Shown: in pieces, positions 20,161-28,380 of the stretch | How the letters are laid out: the number at the start of each line of letters is the position of its first letter | Numbering within the stretch: position 1 is the stretch's first letter | Assembly: GCF_000746845.1 (NCBI RefSeq) | Contig: NZ_KN050846.1 | Location: forward strand, 1,123,394 to 1,187,393 | Source: Altibacter lentus | GTDB lineage: Bacteria > Bacteroidota > Bacteroidia > Flavobacteriales > Flavobacteriaceae | Direction: 5' to 3' | Length of the DNA: 64,000 bases | Made by a program: the position numbers and the translations under genes | Notes under the pieces: generated by a model | What the model was told of the DNA's origin: nothing | What the model saw: only the letters and a program-made list of their open reading frames with translations | Database searches by the model: none

Positions 20161-22067
20161 CTTACTTCTTCAAATTGCAGGTCGTTGGTATATCTTATAA
20201 GGTAGACAGCCTGGTTCTCATAACCTGAGAAAGGATTCTTTGTATATCTAAACTTGTTTTCTATGTATTCGGTCTCTACATCCATTATCATGGAATCGTA
20301 AAGATCGTCTGCGGAGGCCAAGCGCAGCAGTACATCCAATGTTACATCAAATCCTCTTACCGCATACCGGTTAGGAAGCACGCCATAGGTGTTCTTGTAG
20401 GAAATTAAAAATGCATTTCTCTCATTGTAATTATAACTTCGGTTAACAGACGGAAATGTAAATCCTAATTTTGCCAAGTGCATGTTGGACACATCGTGGT
20501 AATCATACGCTTCATTCTTGTCTAAAGTGAAGAGACGAACCCTGTTACTTTCGGGGATACCATTTAAAAGGCCTACCACATTACTTACCAATACAGGGTC
20601 GGTGGATTCCAGAATTACCCAATTCTCCATTCCGGCTTCCATTTTTGAGGCGATATCTCCTTGATATAAAAAATTCCCTTTACGCGGACTTACAGGGCGT
20701 GCTCTGGGAATTGCTGTCATGATTGTATTCTTTTGAGCGGTTTTGGTCGCATCACTTACCAAGATCACATTCCTATCTGTAGTACTCGTTTTTAAGAACT
20801 GCAACATAGTATTTTGAAGTAGTTCGTCTGAAGGTAAGGTTTGAAACAAATTAGGAGCAGATTCGATCTGCTTGTTACTAAGCGGCGAAAAAACCGGTGT
20901 TAAGGTCCCTTTAAGATCAGATACTGCTTTCTCTACGTTTTGTCGCAGTAGCGGACCGATCACTGCATCTGCTTCCTTTACATTATTACGGGCGATTATA
21001 TTCCCGATCGCACTTGTACTGGCTTCGGTATCATACACATCCAGTTGAACCGAAATACCTTTGTCCTTGGCAAAGTCTGCTGCCATAAGCACACCGCTAT
21101 AGAAATCGAGCGCTACGCGCAAGGTAGCATCCCCTTTTAGCAGGCTGATGTTCACATCGGTGGAATCGCTTTCTGCTCTTTGTAATCGGAAAGGCAAAAG
21201 CACGGCCACTCTCTTTTTAGCTTTGTTTTTAATATAGTTCTCAAGATCTACCTTCTTCGCTTCTGAACCGATCACAGCGGCACCTTGCTTTGGAACTTTG
21301 AGCACCATCCCTTCCTTTAGTCCATCCTTTGTGTAAGGGTTGAGGGCAACGATCTCTTCTTCGGTCAATCCCAGTTTCACTTTAAGGCGATAGAAGCCTT
21401 CCTTTGCCTGTACTTCATAAAAGTCGTACTTCTCATCTTCGATCACAGCCGATTCGGTAACAGAATCCTCCGGTACGTTTAGCACCATTCCCACCGGAAG
21501 CGATACTCCCAGTGTTGGATTCATTTTTTCCAGTTCGGCTACAGAGATACCGTATTTTCTGGCAATCCCGAATTTAGTTTCCTTTGGTAATACCTTATGG
21601 GTAGCATTTTTAGAAGGAGTGTTCGTCTGTGAAGTATTGGTAATCACCGTAGCATTATTTGTTTCCGAAGCGATTGGAATACGGATCTTCTCTCCTTTGT
21701 TCAATTGACGGGAATACAACTCCTTGTTGTATTTTTTAATATCTTCTACAGGCACGTTATAAAGTTGGGAAATACTAAAGAGCGTTTCCTTTCGCTTCAC
21801 CCTGTGCATGTTAAAAGAGGTGTTCTCATTCCCTGCACTGACCATGTTAGATAAGGGCAGGATAAGTACCGCATTGGTTTGAACCCCTTGTTTCGCATCG
21901 GGATTAAGCCTATAAATGGCCGCCTCGGTCGTGTTGTACTTTTTAGCAATGCTGTACACCGTTTCTCCGGGCTGCACCACGTGCGTTTTGTATTGTTCCT
22001 GTTGTGCTGCAGTTCCGCAACCTAAGCTCAAGAAGCAAACAAATGTAATATAGATCAATAGTTTCAT
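20157..22067 (-). CDS. LysM-repeat lipoprotein fused to a type-1 periplasmic-binding-protein-like domain
   Basis: 636 aa starting MKLLIYITFVCFLSLGCGTA, a lipoprotein signal with acylated Cys near residue 17. Four LysM or LysM-like repeats follow (about residues 28-75, 90-135, 160-205, 218-262; first reads HVVQPGETVYSIAKKYN), then a large domain from KRVAVLLPFRLQ to the end resembling ABC-transporter amino-acid binding proteins / LpoA C-domain (GVLMAADFAKDKG, DAVIGPLLRQNVEKA). I infer an outer-membrane lipoprotein that grips peptidoglycan. One base separates its ATG from the guaA stop. Confidence 0.88.
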   Translation of the reverse strand: MKLLIYITFVCFLSLGCGTAAQQEQYKTHVVQPGETVYSIAKKYNTTEAAIYRLNPDAKQGVQTNAVLILPLSNMVSAGNENTSFNMHRVKRKETLFSISQLYNVPVEDIKKYNKELYSRQLNKGEKIRIPIASETNNATVITNTSQTNTPSKNATHKVLPKETKFGIARKYGISVAELEKMNPTLGVSLPVGMVLNVPEDSVTESAVIEDEKYDFYEVQAKEGFYRLKVKLGLTEEEIVALNPYTKDGLKEGMVLKVPKQGAAVIGSEAKKVDLENYIKNKAKKRVAVLLPFRLQRAESDSTDVNISLLKGDATLRVALDFYSGVLMAADFAKDKGISVQLDVYDTEASTSAIGNIIARNNVKEADAVIGPLLRQNVEKAVSDLKGTLTPVFSPLSNKQIESAPNLFQTLPSDELLQNTMLQFLKTSTTDRNVILVSDATKTAQKNTIMTAIPRARPVSPRKGNFLYQGDIASKMEAGMENWVILESTDPVLVSNVVGLLNGIPESNRVRLFTLDKNEAYDYHDVSNMHLAKLGFTFPSVNRSYNYNERNAFLISYKNTYGVLPNRYAVRGFDVTLDVLLRLASADDLYDSMIMDVETEYIENKFRYTKNPFSGYENQAVYLIRYTNDLQFEEVR

Positions 22068-22068
22068 A

Positions 22069-23601
22069 TTATTCCCATTCAATGGTAGCAGGTGGCTTCG
22101 AACTTATGTCGTACACTACTCTATTAACGCCTTTTACTCTATTTATTATATGATTGCTTGTTTCCTGCAGGAATGCATACGGAAGATTTACCCAATCTGC
22201 CGTCATCCCATCTGTCGATTCCACGGCGCGCAGCGCCACTACTTTTTCATATGTACGTTCATCTCCCATCACACCCACACTTTGTACAGGCAGCAATATA
22301 GCGCCTGCCTGCCAAACCTTATCGTATAAATTCCATTTTTTAAGTCCGTTGATAAAGATCGCATCAACTTCCTGTAAGATACGTACTTTTTCGGCAGTGA
22401 TATCCCCTAGAATTCGAATGGCCAAACCAGGTCCGGGAAAAGGATGACGCCCCAGTAATTCGGGGTCGATCCCCATCTCTTTCCCAACGCGCCGCACCTC
22501 ATCTTTGAATAACATTCGCAAAGGCTCCACAACTTTCAATTTCATAAAATCCGGCAAACCGCCTACGTTATGGTGTGATTTTATAGTAGCCGAAGGACCA
22601 CCCGTAGCCGAAACACTTTCAATGACATCGGGATAAATGGTCCCTTGTGCCAGCCAGTGCACATCTTCTACTAAATGTGCTTCGTGATCGAATACTTCAA
22701 TGAACGCATTTCCGATTGCTTTCCGTTTCGCTTCGGGATCATTTATATTTTCTAAGGCTTTCAAGAAACGTGCCGAAGCATCTACTCCTTTTACATTTAA
22801 GCCCATATCCTTATACTGGTGCAGCACACTATCGAACTCATTTTTCCGAAGCAAGCCATTATTCACAAAAATACAATATAGGTTCTTGCCGATGGCTTTG
22901 TTGAGCAAGATAGCTGCTACGGTTGAATCGACGCCACCGCTCAGTCCAAGAACGACCTTGTCATTTCCCAACTGATCTTTTAAATTTTGAACCGTCTCTC
23001 CTACAAAAGCCGCCGGGGTCCATGTTTGGGGAACTTCGGCGATATGAACCAAGAAATTCTCCAGCAATTGTTTGCCGTGGGTTGTATGGTATACTTCCGG
23101 ATGAAATTGGATCCCGTAGGTTTCCTCTCCTTCTATAAAGAATGCTGCATTTGCAACGTCATCGGTACTTGCAAGGCGTACCCCGTTCTTTGGAAGTTTG
23201 GCGATGGTATCACTATGGCTCATCCACACTTGAGTATCTTCTTCGATGCCGGCAAAGAGTCCGTTACTGTTAATAATGGTCGATAGTTTTGCACGTCCGT
23301 ACTCACGAATATTAGAAGGTTCAACGCTTCCACCATTAAAGTGAGCGAGGTATTGCGCGCCGTAACAAACCGCCAGCAGCGGTTTGTGACCTTTGATCTT
23401 TGAAAGGTCTGGATGCGGCGCATCCTCGGCGCGCACCGAAAACGGGCTACCCGATAAAATGACGGCTTTATATTCTTCTAAATTTTCCGGAATGTGATGA
23501 TAGGGGTGAATCTCGCAGTAAATATTCAGTTCTCGAACGCGTCTTGCAATAAGCTGCGTGTACTGCGACCCAAAATCTAAAATAAGGACGTTGTTTTGCA
23601 T
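22069..23601 (-). CDS. guaA: GMP synthase (glutamine-hydrolysing)
   Basis: 510 aa. Converts XMP to GMP with glutamine and ATP. N-terminal class I amidotransferase with nucleophile Cys in [12 protein letters not shown] and [11 protein letters not shown]-pyrophosphatase P-loop [17 protein letters not shown]-terminal dimer domain ending PPATIEWE. The ATG at 23601 ([13 protein letters not shown]) is chosen. An in-frame TTG at 23607 lies inside the -7 promoter element and cannot be the start. First gene of a five-gene leftward operon. Confidence 0.97.
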   Translation of the reverse strand: MQNNVLILDFGSQYTQLIARRVRELNIYCEIHPYHHIPENLEEYKAVILSGSPFSVRAEDAPHPDLSKIKGHKPLLAVCYGAQYLAHFNGGSVEPSNIREYGRAKLSTIINSNGLFAGIEEDTQVWMSHSDTIAKLPKNGVRLASTDDVANAAFFIEGEETYGIQFHPEVYHTTHGKQLLENFLVHIAEVPQTWTPAAFVGETVQNLKDQLGNDKVVLGLSGGVDSTVAAILLNKAIGKNLYCIFVNNGLLRKNEFDSVLHQYKDMGLNVKGVDASARFLKALENINDPEAKRKAIGNAFIEVFDHEAHLVEDVHWLAQGTIYPDVIESVSATGGPSATIKSHHNVGGLPDFMKLKVVEPLRMLFKDEVRRVGKEMGIDPELLGRHPFPGPGLAIRILGDITAEKVRILQEVDAIFINGLKKWNLYDKVWQAGAILLPVQSVGVMGDERTYEKVVALRAVESTDGMTADWVNLPYAFLQETSNHIINRVKGVNRVVYDISSKPPATIEWE

Positions 23602-23604
23602 AGG

Positions 23605-23612
23605 CAAAAGTA
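23605..23612 (-). promoter_or_regulatory. -7 promoter element abutting the guaA start codon
   Basis: TACTTTTG (minus strand) fits TAnnTTTG. Only 3 nt separate its final G from the ATG, so the transcript probably begins at or within a base or two of the start codon, i.e. is leaderless. Confidence 0.55.
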
Positions 23613-23730
23613 AGGTAAAAATTCATTTTGACTAAAACGCTTCGCAAAAAATTTACAGGTTTTTCCCGTCCTTTCGAGATTTCCTAAGGGAACGTTATAG
23701 AACCTCCGTTTTCAGTTAAAACTATGCTAA

Positions 23731-23786
23731 ATCATATCATCACAGCGGCAACAGGTGTGTAAATGTGGTATTTTTAATGATATGAT
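23731..23786. promoter_or_regulatory. 10-bp inverted repeat flanking the DUF1704 gene promoter/start
   Basis: ATCATATCAT at 23731-23740 and its exact complement ATGATATGAT at 23777-23786, with 36 bp between. The second arm covers the start codon (ATG at 23782). A possible -7 variant TATTTTTA lies at 23769-23776 just before it. Could be paired operator half-sites or an mRNA structure; no regulator gene is adjacent. Confidence 0.4.
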
Positions 23787-25605
23787 CGAATCATCACTCA
23801 TTCACGACATCTGCAAGAATCTGGAAGCGGAATTACCGGTAGACGAAATCCTTCCGGAAAACGGACGCTTACATATCGATAAGCTCTTACCATATATTTG
23901 TGTGTATCGTTATAAAAAAAACGATCCTTACTTTTCGGGTCTGTTAAAGACACAAGCATCCTATTTGATCGTAAAGGATACTGTTCCCATTTCGGAGTTT
24001 ATTGAATGTTTATCAAGAAGCATTTCCAAGAAACTCAATTCATTTCTAATAATTGAAATGTGGCCCGTACGGGAAGACCACCAAGCCTCCTTTATGGTAT
24101 CCTGTCCAAAAGGCAAAGCTCCGGCTACCATCGCGGCTTTCGAGAATGGCATTAACGAACTACGCATTCTTTATCCGGAAATTTCTGTTGTCGTAACCGA
24201 TACCGCACAGCGACACCCGGAACACTTATCGCCTTTGCTCAATATAGAAGAATCCAAGGCAACGGGAAGCCTTACGTTGGGTCTGGCGGTACCCACCATC
24301 TATGAACGCCCCGAAGAGAACGCAGTTTTCTCTATTTTCTATCGAAAATTCGTTTCACGCTTGTCCGAGATCATCAAGAGAGCCGTCTACGAATTCATCC
24401 GTGTACAAACGGCAAATCCGTATCATCACTACCTGATGTTGGGTAAAACAAATATCGACAGGATCACTTTGGAAGCAGACCAGGCGCTTGCTGAAATAAG
24501 TGAAGGCATGTCCTTTTTACTTCGAACCACACCTGTAAACAGCTCCCAACAGTGGGAACGGTTTAAAGAGAGTGACTTTACCAAGGATCCGGCCTTTACC
24601 TATAGATTGGTCGCCTTGGATCCGGAAAAAGAAAAAAGAAAACTATACGATATCCCAATTGAGAAGATAGACGACCCTACTCTGGCATTCATTCTTAGGG
24701 ACAAACGATTAGAGATCGAAAAACAACTCACCATGCTTGAGGAACGCGGTACCGATAACTTTCGGTTTATTGGTGAGAGTTTATATGGTGGCATTGAAGA
24801 GGACACCTTAAATACAGCCATGGCCTTGCTGAAAAAATTCAGAAAAGGAGCGCCGGATACGGCCATGAAGCGCATCAATTGCCATGAATTTGCCGAACAT
24901 GCCCAGGAGAGTTTGGATTACTATCAAGAAAAATTTCCGAAGCAGCAGCTTTCCATCGAGATACGAAAGGACGTTGCCGGGATCATGGTGTCGGAAACGC
25001 GCTTACTTATTAGCGATGAGCTATCCATGGACGCCAGTAGATGTGACGCGCTTATCCAACACGAGATCGCCACCCATATCCTCACCTATTGTAATGGTAA
25101 GAAACAACCTATAAAACAAATGTATGCCGGCTTTGCGGGATACGATCAATTACAAGAAGGACTGGCAGTATTGGCGGAATATCTGGTCGATGGTCTTACC
25201 ATCAATCGCTTACGATTATTAGCAGGACGAGTGGTGGCTGCACATTCCCTTACACGAGGTGCCAGTTTTATCGAGACGTTCACACTATTACACCACACAC
25301 ATAACTTCCCCGAAAAAACAGCCTATTACATAACAATGCGTATCTATCGTGGCGGGGGACTTACCAAAGACGCAGTCTACCTATCGGGTCTCCAGCATGT
25401 ACTGGACTATATTGAAAACGGAGGGAGGCTTGAAACACTCTACACCGGAAAATTCAATACCAATCATGTTCCCCTTGTGGAAGAACTATTACACCGTGAG
25501 GTGTTGCAGCCTCCGGAACTGCCACGTTTTCTGGACAGGGAAGGCGTAGAGAGGCGCTTAGAACGCGTAAAAAAAGGAATTCACATTACAGATCTCTTAA
25601 ATTAA
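23782..25605 (+). CDS. DUF1704 / flavohemoglobin expression-modulating QEGLA motif protein; putative HExxxH metallocarboxypeptidase
   Basis: 607 aa from the ATG at 23782 (an earlier in-frame GTG at 23755 precedes the promoter-like sequence). Zinc signature HEIATH at residues 427-432 (HExxxH) and LQEGLAVLAEY with Glu459, the family-naming QEGLA motif. DUF1704 also covers animal KIAA0895-type proteins, shown to be metallocarboxypeptidases that remove the C-terminal tyrosine of tubulin (MATCAP); by homology this is probably a zinc peptidase. No signal peptide, so cytoplasmic. 5 bp before the ATP-grasp gene, almost certainly co-transcribed. Bacterial substrate unknown. Confidence 0.88.
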   Translation: MIESSLIHDICKNLEAELPVDEILPENGRLHIDKLLPYICVYRYKKNDPYFSGLLKTQASYLIVKDTVPISEFIECLSRSISKKLNSFLIIEMWPVREDHQASFMVSCPKGKAPATIAAFENGINELRILYPEISVVVTDTAQRHPEHLSPLLNIEESKATGSLTLGLAVPTIYERPEENAVFSIFYRKFVSRLSEIIKRAVYEFIRVQTANPYHHYLMLGKTNIDRITLEADQALAEISEGMSFLLRTTPVNSSQQWERFKESDFTKDPAFTYRLVALDPEKEKRKLYDIPIEKIDDPTLAFILRDKRLEIEKQLTMLEERGTDNFRFIGESLYGGIEEDTLNTAMALLKKFRKGAPDTAMKRINCHEFAEHAQESLDYYQEKFPKQQLSIEIRKDVAGIMVSETRLLISDELSMDASRCDALIQHEIATHILTYCNGKKQPIKQMYAGFAGYDQLQEGLAVLAEYLVDGLTINRLRLLAGRVVAAHSLTRGASFIETFTLLHHTHNFPEKTAYYITMRIYRGGGLTKDAVYLSGLQHVLDYIENGGRLETLYTGKFNTNHVPLVEELLHREVLQPPELPRFLDREGVERRLERVKKGIHITDLLN

Positions 25606-25610
25606 CTATT

Positions 25611-26654
25611 ATGAAAATTGCATTCATTATTAATGACCATACTACCGAAAAACCCAATTTCACTACCCCCGCTTTGGGGTTTGCAGCTTACAAGAGGGAT
25701 CACGATGTATATTTTATTGGCGTAGGTGAATTGGCCTATGCCAGTGACGGCCACTTATCGGCTCGGTGTAAAACGATCACCGGTAAGAATTTCAAATCGC
25801 AGGAGACCTATTTCAAGGCGGTGCAAAAAGAAGAATTCACCAAGATAACGTCTAAGGAGCTGGATGTTCTATTTCTTCGGAATGATCCTTCGGATGAGAT
25901 CAACGAACGTGACTGGGCTCAAAATGCTGCTTTCATCTTTGGCGAGATCGCTACGCGAGACAATGTGATTGTTCTCAACCACCCAAGCAGTCTCGCAGGC
26001 GCTGTAAATAAGATGTATTTTCAGCATTTTCCTGAGATCCTTCGACCAAAGACCATCATTACCCGCGATCATAAGGAGATAAAAGAGTTCTTTAAAGAGC
26101 AGAAGCAAAAAATGATATTAAAGCCGTTGCAAGGTTCCGGGGGGACCAATGTTTTTATGATGGATAAGAAGAACGAACACAACCTGGCCCAGACCATTGA
26201 TGCTATAAGTAGAGACGGATTTGTGATCGCACAGGAATACTTGCCGGAAGCCAAAAATGGTGATATCCGTCTTTTTCTTATGAACGGCGTCCCGTTACAG
26301 GCGGAAGACGGACAGTATGCTATTATGAAGCGTGTCAATGCCAGTGGGGATATTCGCAGTAATATTCATGCAGGCGGAAGACCGCAAAAGGCAAAAATTT
26401 CCGATCAAATTTTAGAACTGGCTGAGATCGTTCGCCCCAAATTGGTACAAGACGGGATGTTCTTGGTAGGGATTGACATTGTAGGTGATAAATTGATGGA
26501 GATCAATGTTTTTAGTCCCGGCGGTCTTAATGTAATGGGCGATATGTATGAAACCGATTTCTCCACCCAAGTGATCAGATCCATCGAAAAGAAGGTTCAC
26601 TATAACAATACGTACGAGGACTATCTCTTCAACAGCCGCTTGGCTACTTTATAA
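25611..26654 (+). CDS. Glutathione-synthetase-fold ATP-grasp ligase
   Basis: 347 aa. ATP-grasp features in order: ILKPLQGSGGTNVFMM (Lys171 and glycine loop), IAQEYLPEAKNGDIRLFLMNG, a GshB-like RVNASGDIRSNIHAGGRPQK segment, and the metal/ATP site VGIDIVGDKLMEINVFSPGG (Glu297, Asn299). Strongly like proteobacterial GshB, but no glutamate-cysteine ligase is seen in the window, so a true glutathione role is doubtful; it may add an amino acid to another acceptor. Second gene of the unit with the DUF1704 gene; its stop overlaps the 3' end of bshC by 6 bp tail to tail. Confidence 0.9.
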   Translation: MKIAFIINDHTTEKPNFTTPALGFAAYKRDHDVYFIGVGELAYASDGHLSARCKTITGKNFKSQETYFKAVQKEEFTKITSKELDVLFLRNDPSDEINERDWAQNAAFIFGEIATRDNVIVLNHPSSLAGAVNKMYFQHFPEILRPKTIITRDHKEIKEFFKEQKQKMILKPLQGSGGTNVFMMDKKNEHNLAQTIDAISRDGFVIAQEYLPEAKNGDIRLFLMNGVPLQAEDGQYAIMKRVNASGDIRSNIHAGGRPQKAKISDQILELAEIVRPKLVQDGMFLVGIDIVGDKLMEINVFSPGGLNVMGDMYETDFSTQVIRSIEKKVHYNNTYEDYLFNSRLATL

Positions 26655-28244
26655 AGTAATGACCGTAAACTCGGGATGAAGGGGATCGAGCTTTTCTTTG
26701 AGCTCATAGAGCAAACTATCGCCATGCACCAGATAGAATTCAGAGAAATTTGCGTTTCGTTCTTGTAGGCTTTCCTTGGGGAATAATTGCGATTGCAGCG
26801 CTGATACCCGGTCCAGCGCATCAGCGAGTTTTCGTTTTTGCGCTTTCAGCAGACGTTTCTCCAGATGATCCAGTCCGTTAAGTTGTTTCTTTTCCTGTGC
26901 CGCCACCGCCCCTACGAACGAAGCATCGGTCCTTTCGGCGAGATCGTAGAGCTCTTTAAACTGTTGTTGCAAATGTGTGCGTTGCTTAGAAAAGTCTATC
27001 TCAATGTCTGAATCCCGGTGCGTGCATTGTGTACGCAATGCTGAAGGGCTTTTAAAAAGGTCCTTGATCGGTACCTTCAATTTATTAAGTTTTTCTGAAA
27101 GTTGCTTCGGAAGCAGCAGCACCGAATTACGTAGAAGCAGTACAGGGAACGGGACTTTTGTGGCGTCGAAATAATCCTTCAGCTGAAACCAATAGGCCAA
27201 TTCTCCGCCGCCGCCAACATAGCAGAGGTTAGGTAGAATTATTTCCTGATAAAGAGGTCGCAGCAGCGCATTAGGGGAAAACCGCTCCGGGTAGGTATGC
27301 AGCTCAGTAAGTATTTCTTCTGCCGTGAAAGATTGCCGCGTCTCATTTATAAAATAAGTTCCGTCACGCTCGATGATCCGTTCCCGCAGCCCGTTCTTCA
27401 AATAGAACAAATTGATCTCCCTTGGGTGTACTTGTTCGGGATAACCGAGGTCTGTGAGCTGTTGTGTCGTGCGCGTGATGTGTTGGAACGACTGTTTTTG
27501 GGTCAGTTCATTTTCGGCATAGGGAATAAATTGCTTTTTTAGCTCGGCATCATCTCCATCGATGATCACCAGCCCGTATTGAGCAAAAAGTGTATTGGCC
27601 AAATACCTTGTAGCATCGGCCAAGGTGTTGTGTTGGGTATAAGCTTCAGAGAACCAGGACAGCAATTTTTTTCCTGTTTCACCCTCGCCCCAAGCTTCCT
27701 TCAGTTCCGGTAATAGGTTGGAAAGCCCTTCCGTAGCCATGCGTCCCACAGCACCACCGGAAGCGTTTTCCCATGAAATTTTTTTTCCGAAGAGATTAAA
27801 ATAATTGATTTCTTCAAAGTCATGATCTTCGGTCGCCATCCAGAACACAGGTATAAAATGGTCGTTGGGATGCGTTGCAGAAAGGGTCTCTGCCAGATTG
27901 ATAACCGAAAATATCTTATATAAAAAATACAAGGGTCCTGTAAAAAGGTTGAGTTGATGACCGGTTGTGATCGTGAAGGTATTCGATTCTTTGAGCAGAT
28001 CGATATTGCTAAGCGTTGCCTGGGACAACGGCAGATCTTTGTATTGCGCCAAAAGGCGAGTAGCCAATACTTTTCGCTGAGCCGCCGTGAACTGCGTTCG
28101 TTTTTCTTCAAGTTGTTCTTTGAAGGCCGAAATATCCGGTTCCCGGTGATAAAATGCCGAAAGTGAAGGCACTTTTTCAAGATAATCGCATATAAGCTTT
28201 GAAAAGTAACCGGTTTCAGAATACGGAAAAGTAGTAACGGACAT
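26649..28244 (-). CDS. bshC: Bacillithiol biosynthesis cysteine-adding enzyme BshC
   Basis: 531 aa, usual length. Proposed ligase that joins cysteine to glucosaminyl-malate in the last step of bacillithiol synthesis. Seen: the Rossmann-like start with FTITTGHQLNLFTGPLYFLYKIFSVI, PVFWMATEDHDFEEINYFNLFGK, LLRPLYQEIILPNLCYVGGGGELAYW, and a coiled-coil region with AAQEKKQLNGLDHLEKRLLKAQKRK. bshA and bshB are not in the window. Convergent with the ATP-grasp gene, so three ligase/peptidase genes of small-peptide chemistry lie together. Confidence 0.93.
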   Translation of the reverse strand: MSVTTFPYSETGYFSKLICDYLEKVPSLSAFYHREPDISAFKEQLEEKRTQFTAAQRKVLATRLLAQYKDLPLSQATLSNIDLLKESNTFTITTGHQLNLFTGPLYFLYKIFSVINLAETLSATHPNDHFIPVFWMATEDHDFEEINYFNLFGKKISWENASGGAVGRMATEGLSNLLPELKEAWGEGETGKKLLSWFSEAYTQHNTLADATRYLANTLFAQYGLVIIDGDDAELKKQFIPYAENELTQKQSFQHITRTTQQLTDLGYPEQVHPREINLFYLKNGLRERIIERDGTYFINETRQSFTAEEILTELHTYPERFSPNALLRPLYQEIILPNLCYVGGGGELAYWFQLKDYFDATKVPFPVLLLRNSVLLLPKQLSEKLNKLKVPIKDLFKSPSALRTQCTHRDSDIEIDFSKQRTHLQQQFKELYDLAERTDASFVGAVAAQEKKQLNGLDHLEKRLLKAQKRKLADALDRVSALQSQLFPKESLQERNANFSEFYLVHGDSLLYELKEKLDPLHPEFTVITL

Positions 28245-28380
28245 AAGCGAAGTTAGAAAACTGTAACAAAAATAAACAGTTTAACGGGTTTAAGGTTTAA
28301 AGATACGTTAATCTTAAAAAAACGAAATTCAGAAATTGTATTTGGGAATAGTTTCTTAGCTTTAACCTTCAAATTAATCC

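Noticed and set aside
23755-23781. In-frame GTG start upstream of the DUF1704 ATG
   Set aside because: It precedes the promoter-like TATTTTTA, and the ATG at 23782 is the better start.
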